Shown here piece after piece: positions 34,576 through 45,431 of a stretch of DNA of 64,000 bases. A program made the position numbers and the translations under genes. The notes beneath the pieces are model-generated. The model was not told the origin of the DNA. It searched no databases and saw only the letters and a list, made by a program, of their open reading frames with translations. The stretch is from Aquimarina aggregata (GTDB lineage Bacteria > Bacteroidota > Bacteroidia > Flavobacteriales > Flavobacteriaceae), in assembly GCF_001632745.1 (NCBI RefSeq), contig NZ_LQRT01000003.1, forward strand, positions 124,001-188,000. The letters run 5' to 3'. How positions within the stretch are numbered: the first letter of the stretch is position 1; every line of letters begins with the position of its first letter.

Positions 34576-36393
34576 TTGAATAAAAAAGAATCTTTAGATC
34601 ATCAAACCTTTGGACGTCTAAGCAAAATTTATAGTATTGCTTTGGGGGCTATTGCTTTGTTTACTATTGGAGGTCAATTTTTTATTCAACAATACCTAAA
34701 TAGTCAAATAGATGATTCCAGAATAATTAATATTTCTGGACGACAACGAATGCTTAGTCAAAAACTACTAAAAGACATTCTACTACTTGATAATATTGAA
34801 AAACAACAAACCAGAAATAATGCGATTAAAGATTTAGAGTCTACCATTTTCCTTTGGCGCGAATCTCATGAAGTACTCTCTCGGCATAATGAAACCCTAC
34901 AAAACAAACAAAAAGATAGTACCGAAATACACAAAATGTTCTCAGTACTACAACCTTATTTTCAAAAAATACTAAATAATAGTGTTGAAATTATTGACCT
35001 ATATAAAGATGATACTATAGATCAAAAAATACTTAAACCTTATCTAGATGAAATTGTTTTAAACGAACCTCTATTTCTTAAACAAATGGATAAAATAGTG
35101 TTTCGTTATGAGTTAGAGGCACAACAAAAAGTTTCCTATTTAAAGAAAATTGAATACCTCCTATTTGGACTAATACTTTTAATTTTATTTATCGAATTTG
35201 TTCTTCTTTTTAGACCTGTAGCTATTAGTATTAAAAAGACAATCTCAAATCTATTATTATCTCAACGTAAAGCCGAAGAAATGGCTTTTAAAACGGATGA
35301 GTTAAGAAAAATTCAAGAAGAAAACATTCAAGAACTTTCATCACTCACAAAAGCCATAGATCAAACGTTATTGTATGCCAGAGTTGATGCATCAGGAAGT
35401 ATTAAAAGTTTAGGGGAACGTTTTTCTAAACTATTGGTTGAAGAAAATTATGAAAGAAAAAACTTAACAGATCTAATGGGGTTGAATGCCGTGCAAAAAA
35501 ATAGATTATTGCAACTCATAACTCAAAATAAAGGTGGTGTATTTAACGAAGAATTTGAGTTTATCACCCGGACAGGGAATAGAATATGGCTAGACATTTC
35601 TATACTTACTGTATTTAAAGAATCCGGAGATTCTGAACGTTTGGTCCTTTGTTCTGATATTTCGAAACGCAAGGAAGCTCAAAACGAGATTGAGCGCCTT
35701 AATGCTTCTAACTATAAAGAGAAAGAAGAACTACAAAAATCCAATGCAAGTCAAATTGTAGAAGCTCAGGAAGAAGAACGCAAAAGAATAGCCAAAGAAA
35801 TTCACGATAGTATTGGTCAAATGTTGACTGCACTTAAGTTTAATATAGAATCCATCAACCTAAATAACATTGAGAAAACATCTCAAAAGATTGAAGGATT
35901 AAAACAACTATCTCAGGATTTAATACAAGGTACCAGAATTGCTACTTTTAATCTCACTCCACCTGAATTAAAAGACTATGGTATTAGTATTGCTCTTCAG
36001 AAAATGGCAAAGGAACTTTCTAAACTAACAAGTAAAAATATCGTTTTTGAGAATCTATCAGATTTTGATCATCGATTCGATTCTTTAGTTGAGACCAATT
36101 TATATAGAGTAACTCAAGAAGCAGTAAATAATGCGATAAAATATGCCAATTCTAGTTATATCATGATTAAAATTAATCATACAGATGCTGTTCTAAGTAT
36201 TATTATTAGTGATAACGGAAATGGTTTTAACATTAGCGATATTCCTACCAAACCAAAAAACAATGCAGAAGGTGGAATGGGGTTATTCTTTATGAAAGAG
36301 CGTATGAATTATATTAATGGTAGATTATTTTTAAACTCGATTCCGGGAGAAGGTACTCGAATTACATTAAATTATACAATCCCCAATATCTAG
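34576..36393 (+). CDS. PilJ-domain sensor histidine kinase (NarX-like)
   Basis: A 605-residue sensor kinase. A first membrane helix (about 20-38) is followed by a periplasmic PilJ domain with IINISGRQRMLSQ at 50-62, the counterpart of the nitrate-binding P-box of NarX/NarQ, and a second helix at about 193-214. A PAS-like domain (about 260-365), a HisKA_3 box with H410 (AKEIHDSIGQML) and an ATPase domain (VTQEAVNNAIKYA, ISDNGNGF) follow. It should sense nitrate or nitrite in the periplasm and phosphorylate a NarL-type regulator, presumably the one at 28504-29196. The TTG start lies 3 nt after the DUF4202 stop, implying coupled translation. Confidence 0.88.
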   Translation: MNKKESLDHQTFGRLSKIYSIALGAIALFTIGGQFFIQQYLNSQIDDSRIINISGRQRMLSQKLLKDILLLDNIEKQQTRNNAIKDLESTIFLWRESHEVLSRHNETLQNKQKDSTEIHKMFSVLQPYFQKILNNSVEIIDLYKDDTIDQKILKPYLDEIVLNEPLFLKQMDKIVFRYELEAQQKVSYLKKIEYLLFGLILLILFIEFVLLFRPVAISIKKTISNLLLSQRKAEEMAFKTDELRKIQEENIQELSSLTKAIDQTLLYARVDASGSIKSLGERFSKLLVEENYERKNLTDLMGLNAVQKNRLLQLITQNKGGVFNEEFEFITRTGNRIWLDISILTVFKESGDSERLVLCSDISKRKEAQNEIERLNASNYKEKEELQKSNASQIVEAQEEERKRIAKEIHDSIGQMLTALKFNIESINLNNIEKTSQKIEGLKQLSQDLIQGTRIATFNLTPPELKDYGISIALQKMAKELSKLTSKNIVFENLSDFDHRFDSLVETNLYRVTQEAVNNAIKYANSSYIMIKINHTDAVLSIIISDNGNGFNISDIPTKPKNNAEGGMGLFFMKERMNYINGRLFLNSIPGEGTRITLNYTIPNI

Positions 36394-36430
36394 ATTAATT
36401 TTCTGTTTTTTCTACAAAAACATTTATATA

Positions 36431-37300
36431 CTAGACTTTATTCGTTTTTTTTTTAATCACCTCGTTACGATAATAATCCAAAATACCATCTATTGGGCGT
36501 CTTACTATATTTCCTACGGTAAGATTATAAGGCCAAACTGCAGCTCTAATAATATCTTCACTAAAGTGCGCTATTGAACCTATAAAGTGAATAGGTACAT
36601 TTTGAGCTTCAGCAAAACACAACACACGGTTTTCTACAAATTCCTGAATTCCTTCGGTAACAATTTTATAAAAATATCCATTACGTTCACTTGTAAAAAT
36701 AAATTCAGCAAAAGAAGCTAAATATGTATTTGGATTATCTTTTTTGTATAGATTTTGTTTAATACTATCAGAAGATAAATCAAATCTTTTTTCAAACTCT
36801 GAGGCTACCTCTGGTGGCATTCTTTTGTAGTAGTAATCTCTAATTAATCTTTTTCCAAAGTAATTACCACTTGCTTCATCCATAAGAATATATCCTAAAG
36901 AATCAACAGTCATATGGATATCATCACCATCATAATAGCAACTATTAGACCCTGTACCTAAAATACAAACGATACCTGGTTCTGTAGTGGCCGCATAAAC
37001 AGCTGCAACCATATCCTCTTTTACAACAACTTCCGAATTAACAAAATACTCTTCAAAGATTTTTGTCAACATAGCAGCAGGTCTTTTTGTTCCACATCCT
37101 GCTCCATAAAAGTTAACTACATCGATTTTTTCACGATAATCAGCAAGTTCTTGATTATCCCTAATTCTTTCTTCTAGAAGAGATTTTTCAAATACAGCAG
37201 GATTTAACCCCTCTGTTCGGGTTTTAAAAACAATTTCTCCCGAATCATCGAGAAGAATCCAGTCACACTTAGTAGAACCGCCGTCAGCTATTAAAATCAT
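36431..37300 (-). CDS. BadF/BadG-type sugar kinase (N-acetylglucosamine kinase-like)
   Basis: A 289-residue kinase of the ASKHA fold. The N-terminus MILIADGGSTKCDWILLDD is the phosphate-1 loop of this family, CILGTGSNSCYYDGDD is the phosphate-2/adenosine region, and the last third contains FIGSIAHF. Members phosphorylate N-acetylglucosamine, glucosamine or related sugars. Here it sits downstream of gap and pfkA in a maltose/starch locus that has no other obvious glucokinase, so free glucose from phosphorolysis is a possible substrate. It converges with the sensor kinase gene at 37 nt. Confidence 0.82.
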   Translation of the reverse strand: MILIADGGSTKCDWILLDDSGEIVFKTRTEGLNPAVFEKSLLEERIRDNQELADYREKIDVVNFYGAGCGTKRPAAMLTKIFEEYFVNSEVVVKEDMVAAVYAATTEPGIVCILGTGSNSCYYDGDDIHMTVDSLGYILMDEASGNYFGKRLIRDYYYKRMPPEVASEFEKRFDLSSDSIKQNLYKKDNPNTYLASFAEFIFTSERNGYFYKIVTEGIQEFVENRVLCFAEAQNVPIHFIGSIAHFSEDIIRAAVWPYNLTVGNIVRRPIDGILDYYRNEVIKKKTNKV

Positions 37301-37325
37301 TTAAATCTAGTTTGTAGTTAGCAAA

Positions 37326-37358
37326 GAGAAAAAACCCCGAAAATTTATTTCTCGGGGC
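37326..37358 (-). terminator. Terminator after gap
   Basis: Read on the minus strand: GCCCCGA, an A/T-rich interior, TCGGGG and six T. It lies between gap and the downstream kinase gene. Confidence 0.85.
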
Positions 37359-37371
37359 TATATTTTATTAA

Positions 37372-38406
<1,035 letters not shown>

Positions 38407-38416
38407 TTATATAAAA

Positions 38417-39403
38417 TTATACCGAAGTAATGTCGGCCACTTTTATCAATCCGTCGTGTTTATGTTCTCGTTTATCAAGTGCTGTTTTTAAGGGTACAAT
38501 AGTCACTGTTTTATGTACAATCCCAATCATCACTTCACTTTTACCTTCTAACAAGGTTTCTACTGCTCCTACTCCTAATTTACTTGCTAATACTCGATCA
38601 TAACAACTTGGAGCTCCTCCTCTTTGGATATGTCCTAATACAGAAACTCTTACTTCATAATCCCCCAAGTTCTCTTCAACATATTCTCCTAATTCAAAAA
38701 TATTTTTACCTGATTTATCACCTTCGGCTACAACAATTATACTAGAAGTTTTGCCTGTTTTTTTACTTTTCTTAAGAGACTCGATTAACCTATCTACTCC
38801 CATATCTTCTTCTGGAATCAAAATCTCTTCTGCTCCTGCTCCTATACCTGCATTTAAAGCAATATCACCAGCATCTCTTCCCATTACTTCAATTAGAAAT
38901 AATCTATTGTGTGAACTTGCAGTGTCTCTAATTTTATCTATTGCTTCTACTACTGTATTTAGTGCGGTGTCGTATCCTATCGTATAATCAGTACCATTAA
39001 TATCATTATCAATTGTACCAGGAATTCCTACGACAGGAAAGTTAAACTCTTCTGATAATTTAAGAGCACCTGTAAAACTACCGTCTCCTCCAATTACCAC
39101 AAGTGCATCAATATTATTTTTGATCAGATTGTCATGCGCCTTTTTTCTCCCTTCTTCTGTTCTAAACGCTGCGGATCGAGCAGATTTAAGAAAAGTACCT
39201 CCTTTATTAATTATGTTACGAACAGACCTTGCATTTAGTTCTTCTATTTCGTTCCCTATTAGGCCTTCATATCCTTTATAAATTCCAAAACAATTTATTT
39301 TATAAAAACTACATGCTCGAACCACTGCACGTATTGCAGCATTCATTCCTGGGGCGTCTCCTCCTGAGGTTAAAACGGCTATATTTTGAACTTTTTCCAT
39401 CAT
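38417..39403 (-). CDS. pfkA: 6-phosphofructokinase
   Basis: A 328-residue ATP-dependent phosphofructokinase, the committed step of glycolysis. The ATP site is TSGGDAPGMNAAIRAVV, then GGDGSFTGAL, and the catalytic loop is PGTIDNDI. It is of usual length and complete. I chose the tandem ATG at 39403; a frame extension to a TTG at 39412 adds only three residues and overlaps a TAGATTTG box. Confidence 0.95.
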   Translation of the reverse strand: MMEKVQNIAVLTSGGDAPGMNAAIRAVVRACSFYKINCFGIYKGYEGLIGNEIEELNARSVRNIINKGGTFLKSARSAAFRTEEGRKKAHDNLIKNNIDALVVIGGDGSFTGALKLSEEFNFPVVGIPGTIDNDINGTDYTIGYDTALNTVVEAIDKIRDTASSHNRLFLIEVMGRDAGDIALNAGIGAGAEEILIPEEDMGVDRLIESLKKSKKTGKTSSIIVVAEGDKSGKNIFELGEYVEENLGDYEVRVSVLGHIQRGGAPSCYDRVLASKLGVGAVETLLEGKSEVMIGIVHKTVTIVPLKTALDKREHKHDGLIKVADITSV

Positions 39404-39597
39404 CGAAGTCAAATCTATCGTTAATGGTAGTAATAACCTAATTTGAAAAAAAACTAAAACGTTTTCGGTTAATAAATTCGCTCTTTACCTACATAAAAAG
39501 CATTATTTTAACACATTTTCATAGATTATTTTAAGAATAAAACGATAATGTAGCGCCGTCTTTTAAGATATTTCCAAGAATTGAAAAATTGTATATA

Positions 39598-39630
39598 ACA
39601 TAAAAACGGCTTGCAGTTGCAAGCCGTTTA
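39598..39630 (-). terminator. Terminator between the GH13 lipoprotein gene and pfkA
   Basis: A 12-bp perfect stem, AAACGGCTTGCA with TGCAAGCCGTTT, in a minimal loop, followed on the minus strand by a T run. It separates the amylase operon from pfkA-gap. Confidence 0.88.
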
Positions 39631-39655
39631 TAAAAGTTTATCGTTAAAAATTTTA

Positions 39656-41038
39656 TTATTCTTGAATAAGAATACGATATTTCCAGCCATCAAGACTTTG
39701 AGTATCTTTTGGAATACTCTCGTAGAGCTCTCCAGAAAGATAGTCTTTGAACTTTCCTTTATAATCTAACGAAAATTTTAGTGGCTCATTTGTCATATTA
39801 GCAATAAACACAACTTTATGATTATTTTTTTCTCTAAGAAAGGCAAGAATATTGTTGTCGTTTGATGTTTTTATCCTAGTATAGGATGCAGCATTTTTTC
39901 CTCCATGCAATGCCGGGTTATTGTTCTTTAATTGTCCTAATTTTTCGTATAATGGGAAAAATACTCCCTCTTTTTTGATAATTGTATCCTTTTCAAAGAA
40001 CAACAATCTCTTTTCCATATCATATTCTTGGCCTGAATAAATTAGTGGCATCCCAGGAGTCACATAAGACAATGCTGCAAAAAGCTCTGAAGCATCCCCC
40101 ATTCTTTCTCTTACAGTACCGTTCCACGAATTTTCGTCATGATTTGATGTAAAATTCATTAGAATATCATCTTTAGCATACATAGAGTCTATTTGAGTCA
40201 TTCTTTTATCCCATTCTTTTGCATCTGCTTTTCCTTTTGCAATATCATTCATTTTATGATGGGTATCCCAACCATACCCCATATCAAAAGCATTTTCTAA
40301 TAGTTCCGGTTCCCAACCTTCTGCTAGCATAAAAATTGGTTTTACTTTTTTTAATTCTGCTACCGTCTTATTCCAAAAATCCACAGGAACCATCCCTGCG
40401 ACATCACATCGAAAACCATCTATATTCTCTTCTTTTAACCAATACAACATATCATTCCTCATTTGTTCACGCATTTCTTTATTATCATAATTAAGATCCG
40501 CTACATCGGTCCAATCCGTATCAACAGTATGTGTAATATTTCCATCTTTATCTTTTGTATAATATTCTGGACGCTCTTTTAACCAAACATGATCCCAACC
40601 GGTGTGATTAGCTACCCAATCCAAAATGACGTAAATCTCATTATCATGAGCTGTTTTTACTAATCTTCTAAAATCATCAAGAGTACCAAATTCTGGATTA
40701 ACTTTTGTGTAATCAGAAATTGCATAATAGCTACCTAGTGTACCTTTACTTTTAGTTGTTGAAATAGGGTATATTGGCATTAACCAAAGAACTTTTACTC
40801 CTAATTTTTTAAGGATGGGTATGTCTTTTGTGAAAGCATTAAAAGATCCTTCTTCAGAATATTGACGGATATTAGCTTCATAAATCACCGCATTTTCCAT
40901 AACAGCCTCATCGATTGGGGCTAATTCTTGTCTTTCTTCATTAGTTGTTTCTACATTTGCGATTGGTGACTCTTTCTTTGTTTGCCCACAAGAAATTAAG
41001 ATTCCTGTAGCAATAAGAGTTATAAGTATTTTTTTCAT
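39656..41038 (-). CDS. GH13 alpha-amylase-family lipoprotein
   Basis: A 460-residue lipoprotein (lipobox ISCG, C17) with a GH13 catalytic barrel. The conserved regions are WVANHT (141-146), DGFRCDVAG with nucleophile D212, MLAEGWE with acid/base E240 and TSNHDEN with D301. A C-terminal beta domain ends the protein. It hydrolyses alpha-1,4-glucans or maltodextrins, probably in the periplasm or at the outer membrane. It lies 28 nt after the next GH13 gene in the minus-strand series. Confidence 0.92.
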   Translation of the reverse strand: MKKILITLIATGILISCGQTKKESPIANVETTNEERQELAPIDEAVMENAVIYEANIRQYSEEGSFNAFTKDIPILKKLGVKVLWLMPIYPISTTKSKGTLGSYYAISDYTKVNPEFGTLDDFRRLVKTAHDNEIYVILDWVANHTGWDHVWLKERPEYYTKDKDGNITHTVDTDWTDVADLNYDNKEMREQMRNDMLYWLKEENIDGFRCDVAGMVPVDFWNKTVAELKKVKPIFMLAEGWEPELLENAFDMGYGWDTHHKMNDIAKGKADAKEWDKRMTQIDSMYAKDDILMNFTSNHDENSWNGTVRERMGDASELFAALSYVTPGMPLIYSGQEYDMEKRLLFFEKDTIIKKEGVFFPLYEKLGQLKNNNPALHGGKNAASYTRIKTSNDNNILAFLREKNNHKVVFIANMTNEPLKFSLDYKGKFKDYLSGELYESIPKDTQSLDGWKYRILIQE

Positions 41039-41066
41039 TTTCTTTTTGGATTATCTGTGGTTACAA

Positions 41067-42920
41067 TTACTTTAATTCTAATATCATTGAAGTTTTTGCC
41101 GGAACCGTAAATTCTTCAGTTATAGTAATGTTATTATCTGTTAGAATATCTACAGCAGTTTTAAAGTCCTTAATTCCTTCTTTAAAACGACCAATATCTA
41201 CTTTGCGATCTTTAGTATTATTATTAATAATTACCATTGTACTTTTTTCGTCATTATATCTAAAGTATACATATACGTTATCAAAAGGTATGTACTGTAA
41301 TAATTTTCCTTTATGTATAGTAGAAGCATTCTTTCTCCAATTCAATATTTTTTTTGTAAACGCATAAAATGCTTCTTGATCTTTAGTTCTACCATTTTTT
41401 TCTGGTGGTAAAAATGCATTTTGTTCATCTTTTGGCCACCCTCCCGGAAAATCTCTTCGTATGTCACCATCTCCATTTTTATCTCTATTACCTAACATTC
41501 CTATTTCATCACCATAATATAGTTGTGGTATTCCGCGTGTCGTTAATATTAATGTCATTGCCATTTTATATTTATTAATATCACTCTGGTATATTTCATT
41601 AATACGATTCGTATCATGATTACCCGTAAATAGTAATACATTATTAATATTTGCATATAAAAAGTCGTTCGAAAAGTTTTCATAAGCTCTAATCATACCT
41701 TTGTCCCAGGCATTTTCATCCTCATCAAACATAACAGTTATGGCATCATGAAGTGTAAAATCCATAACTGATGGTAGATATGAGTTAAAATTATCTATTG
41801 CTCCTATTTTACTATCTTTTTGCCAGTATGCTATTTGAGCCTGATTATGCATCCATACTTCTCCTACGATATTAAAGTTTGGATATTCGTCCATAATACT
41901 CTTTGTCCATTTTGATATCCCCTCTTTATCATTATATGAATATGTATCTACTCTAAAACCATCTAGATCTGCATATTCTATCCACCAAATTGCATTTTGG
42001 GTAATATATTTAAGAAGTAATGGGTTACTTTGATTCATATCGGGCATGGTCGTATCAAACCACCCATCCATGCAACCTTTAGCATCTATTTTAGAGGCAT
42101 TACTATCAAATTGCGTAGTCATTCTATAGTTGCTTCTTTTAAAACCTTCTGGCCATTGGTGTATCCAATCTTTGGTTGGTAAATCATTGATCATCCAGTG
42201 TTTTGATCCCCAATGATTAGTTACATAATCCATAACTAACTTCATATCCAGTTTATGCATTTCTGAAGCTAGGCGTTTATAATCATCATTAGTACCATAT
42301 CTAGGATCTATCTTATAAAAATCACTTTGAGCATAGGTGTGATAAGAATATGTAGGTTCATTATCCTCTAATAAAGGAGTGCTCCATAAGGTTGTAATAC
42401 CAAGATCCTTGAGATATCCTAGATATTCAATTATGCCTTGTATGTCTCCACCATGTCTTCCTCCGGGATTGGAACGATCGGCTTTTTCTAAAGTATGGGA
42501 ATGCGTATCATTTTTAGGATCTCCATTCGCAAAGCGATCTGGCATAATCAAATACATTACATCACTACTATCGAATCCTTTTCTTTGTGCAGATGCTTCT
42601 TTTCTTTGTTTAAACTCATATGATTGAGAAAATTCAACCTTATTATTATATTTAAAATCAATTGCAATTTTTCCTGGTCCTATATCTTGCGTATCGATTG
42701 TTACAAATACATAATTCTTGTTTTCGGTTTTCTTAACCTCTAGAATAGTTACGTCTTTGATTTCTATATCGTATTTGGCGATATCCTTAGCATAACAAAG
42801 TATCTGAAGTTCATTCTGTTGCATACCACTCCACCAAAAAGGTGGTTCTATCTTTTCTACTTGCCCATACATACATGAAAATAGAAAGCAAGTGAATAGA
42901 AATATTAGTCTACTATTCAT
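41067..42920 (-). CDS. GH13 cyclomaltodextrinase/neopullulanase-like enzyme (SusA-like)
   Basis: A 617-residue exported glucan hydrolase. After a signal segment (about 1-19; C16 makes a weak lipobox) comes an N-terminal beta-sandwich (about 22-105, starting IEPPFWWSGMQ) typical of Bacteroidetes cyclomaltodextrinases. The barrel has DYVTNHW, DGFRVDTYS with nucleophile D325, VGEVWMHN with E354 and TGNHDTNRI with D436. It breaks imported maltodextrins into maltose and glucose in the periplasm. It is followed by the GH13 lipoprotein gene and preceded by the maltose phosphorylase gene. Confidence 0.93.
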   Translation of the reverse strand: MNSRLIFLFTCFLFSCMYGQVEKIEPPFWWSGMQQNELQILCYAKDIAKYDIEIKDVTILEVKKTENKNYVFVTIDTQDIGPGKIAIDFKYNNKVEFSQSYEFKQRKEASAQRKGFDSSDVMYLIMPDRFANGDPKNDTHSHTLEKADRSNPGGRHGGDIQGIIEYLGYLKDLGITTLWSTPLLEDNEPTYSYHTYAQSDFYKIDPRYGTNDDYKRLASEMHKLDMKLVMDYVTNHWGSKHWMINDLPTKDWIHQWPEGFKRSNYRMTTQFDSNASKIDAKGCMDGWFDTTMPDMNQSNPLLLKYITQNAIWWIEYADLDGFRVDTYSYNDKEGISKWTKSIMDEYPNFNIVGEVWMHNQAQIAYWQKDSKIGAIDNFNSYLPSVMDFTLHDAITVMFDEDENAWDKGMIRAYENFSNDFLYANINNVLLFTGNHDTNRINEIYQSDINKYKMAMTLILTTRGIPQLYYGDEIGMLGNRDKNGDGDIRRDFPGGWPKDEQNAFLPPEKNGRTKDQEAFYAFTKKILNWRKNASTIHKGKLLQYIPFDNVYVYFRYNDEKSTMVIINNNTKDRKVDIGRFKEGIKDFKTAVDILTDNNITITEEFTVPAKTSMILELK

Positions 42921-42969
42921 TTTTTTGTGAATTTTTAATTTTAATAAAAATTATTGATGATCTTAATAG

Positions 42970-43010
42970 AAGTTAATACCCCAAAAAGATTTTTTTGGGG
43001 TATTTATTTA
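42970..43010 (-). terminator. Hairpin after the GH65 gene
   Basis: AATACCCC and GGGGTATT arms enclosing an A/T run that can lengthen the stem (AAAAA with TTTTT). The U tract is weak on the minus strand and better on the plus strand. It lies 16 nt beyond the GH65 stop and before the SusA-like start. Confidence 0.6.
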
Positions 43011-43025
43011 ACTATATGATTTAGA

Positions 43026-45332
43026 TTATATAGTGATTAATGTATCGGGAGAAATATTTATCTCTTTTCCGTCTACATAAATTATAAGTTCTTGATTTCC
43101 TTCTAAATTAAAAGAAGTCCCTTCTTGAGAAACGTTAACTTTTAAGATTTGATTTCGGAAATTAACATTAAATGTATATCCTTTCCATTCTTTAGGAATT
43201 TTTGGAGAGAATGATAATCTATCATTTTTTATTCTAAGTCCTCCAAACCCCTCGACTATGCTCATCCAAGTTCCTGCCATACTAGTAATATGCAGACCTT
43301 CTTCGACTTCTTTATTATAATCATCTAAGTCTAATCTTGAAGTTCTTAAATAAAAAGTATATGCCTGATCCATACGATCTAAAGCAGCGGCTTGAATACT
43401 ATGAACACAAGGAGACAAAGAAGATTCATGCACCGTAAAAGGTTCGTAAAAATCAAAATGACGCCCTAATTCTTCTGAAGTAAACTTGTCTTCAAACATA
43501 TAAAAACCTTGAAGAACGTCTGCTTGTTTAATATAAGGTGATCTTAATATTCGATCCCAACTCCATTTTTGATTAATCGGACGTTGAGATTTATCAAGAT
43601 CAGCAACAGTTATTAATTCTTTATCCAAAAATCCATCTTGCTGTAAATATACCTGATGCTTTTCTGAATATGGGAAATACATTTTTTCTGCAACTTGGGC
43701 CATGGCATTAATTTCTTCTTCTCCAAGTTTAGTTTTTTCGATTATTCTTTTGTAATCATTACTGTATTCTTCTTTTACTTTAGTAATATTTTCAATACAA
43801 TACTCTATACACCACTTTGCTAAATAGTTCGTATACCAATTATTATTAATATTATTTTCGTACTCATTTGGGCCAGTAACTCCTAGTATCACATATTTAT
43901 CCTTATCGGTAGAGAATGTTGCTCTTTGATGCCAAAAACGAGCAATTCCGATCATTACTTCTAATCCTTTTTCTGGAATATAACTATAATCGCCTGTATA
44001 ACGGTGATAATTATAGATAGCAAAAGTCATTGCTCCATTACGATGTATTTCTTCAAAAGTAATTTCCCACTCATTATGACACTCTTCTCCATTCATGGTT
44101 ACCATTGGATATAAAGCTGCTCCATTAGTAAACCCAAGTTTTTCGGCATTTTCTATGGCTTTTTCAAGATGCTGATAACGATACGTAAGCAGGTTACGAG
44201 CAACAACTTGATCTTTTGTTGCCATATAAAAAGGAATGCAATATGCTTCTGTATCCCAATATGTACTACCTCCATATTTTTCTCCTGTAAACCCTTTAGG
44301 ACCTATATTTAATCTGGCATCTTTACCTAAATATGTTTGATTTAACTGAAAAATATTAAATCGTATACCTTGTTGTGCTTTTACATCTCCATCGATCGCA
44401 ATATCGGCCATTTCCCATATTTTGGACCATGCATTTTTTTGTAAATCTAATAATGCTTCAAAACCTGATTCTGAAGCTTGCTTAAGTACTGCAGAACTTG
44501 CTGTAACGAGATCTTCCTCTTTGTGATTTAATGAGACTGTGTATCCACCAAATTTAACTACAGTTGCTGTTTTCCCTTTAGGGACTTCGAGGGTATAGTT
44601 TAATTTTACGCAAGTATTACTAATCTCAACTTTAGGATAAATATCAGTTGCTTTTTCATCTAGAAATATTTGATTGAGCATTCCTGTACAGGCATGAAAA
44701 TCAGTTTTCATTGTTTTAGATAAAATATGTGCTGTATTGCCCTTATGCGCTAAATCATAAGTATCCCAGAATTTATCATCCCAATTGGTATCTTCATTTG
44801 TAATACCAGCGTCTAAGTATGGCGTGAAAACAACTTCGACGTCTTGACTTATGGGAGTTACCTCATACTTGATAGCACCTACCTCATCAAGGTCCAAACT
44901 TAAAAAACGAGTTGATTTTACGGATACTTCAATACCATTGGTAAGAACAACATTAAAAGAACGTTGATACCAACCTTCTTTCATGTTTAACTCTCTTCTA
45001 AAATTGGTCACTGATTTACATTTAAATAAATCTAATTTCTCACCACCGATTTCTACATTAATACCAATCCAATTTGGAGCGTTAAGTACTTTAGCAAAAT
45101 ACTCTGGATATCCATTTTTCCACCAACCTACTCTGGTTTTATCAGGATAATATACTCCCGCAATATAACTACCCTGAAAAGTAGGTCCAGAATACATTTC
45201 TTCGAAGTTGGCCCTTTGTCCCATTGCTCCGTTACCTATACTAAAAAGGCTTTCTGAGGATTTAACACGTTCTACATCAAACCCTTCTTCAATAATTGAC
45301 CAGTTATCTGGTTTTACATAATCCTGATTCAT
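43026..45332 (-). CDS. GH65 maltose phosphorylase-like enzyme
   Basis: A 768-residue cytoplasmic glycoside phosphorylase. The GH65 architecture is complete: N-terminal beta-sandwich, (alpha/alpha)6 barrel and a short C-terminal beta domain. The catalytic Glu is E490 in VTGPNEYE, and WDTEAYC and MNGEECHNEWEIT form the substrate site. Phosphorolysis of maltose yields glucose and beta-glucose-1-phosphate. The gene directly downstream is the matching beta-phosphoglucomutase partner family in the locus. Trehalose or kojibiose specificity cannot be excluded by eye. Confidence 0.9.
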   Translation of the reverse strand: MNQDYVKPDNWSIIEEGFDVERVKSSESLFSIGNGAMGQRANFEEMYSGPTFQGSYIAGVYYPDKTRVGWWKNGYPEYFAKVLNAPNWIGINVEIGGEKLDLFKCKSVTNFRRELNMKEGWYQRSFNVVLTNGIEVSVKSTRFLSLDLDEVGAIKYEVTPISQDVEVVFTPYLDAGITNEDTNWDDKFWDTYDLAHKGNTAHILSKTMKTDFHACTGMLNQIFLDEKATDIYPKVEISNTCVKLNYTLEVPKGKTATVVKFGGYTVSLNHKEEDLVTASSAVLKQASESGFEALLDLQKNAWSKIWEMADIAIDGDVKAQQGIRFNIFQLNQTYLGKDARLNIGPKGFTGEKYGGSTYWDTEAYCIPFYMATKDQVVARNLLTYRYQHLEKAIENAEKLGFTNGAALYPMVTMNGEECHNEWEITFEEIHRNGAMTFAIYNYHRYTGDYSYIPEKGLEVMIGIARFWHQRATFSTDKDKYVILGVTGPNEYENNINNNWYTNYLAKWCIEYCIENITKVKEEYSNDYKRIIEKTKLGEEEINAMAQVAEKMYFPYSEKHQVYLQQDGFLDKELITVADLDKSQRPINQKWSWDRILRSPYIKQADVLQGFYMFEDKFTSEELGRHFDFYEPFTVHESSLSPCVHSIQAAALDRMDQAYTFYLRTSRLDLDDYNKEVEEGLHITSMAGTWMSIVEGFGGLRIKNDRLSFSPKIPKEWKGYTFNVNFRNQILKVNVSQEGTSFNLEGNQELIIYVDGKEINISPDTLITI

Positions 45333-45431
45333 CTGTTCTTCATTAATTTTTTAGTGGTTAGTCTACTTCACCAATTTAATTCTCTTCTCTAGTGAGATGA
45401 CTTTACGTTGTGGTTAACTTTATTCTATTTT

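Noticed and set aside
39403..39417. Leaderless pfkA transcript from TAGATTTG
   Set aside because: The -7 match ends 6 nt before the ATG, but no TTG is found at the proper -33 distance, so the box may be chance.
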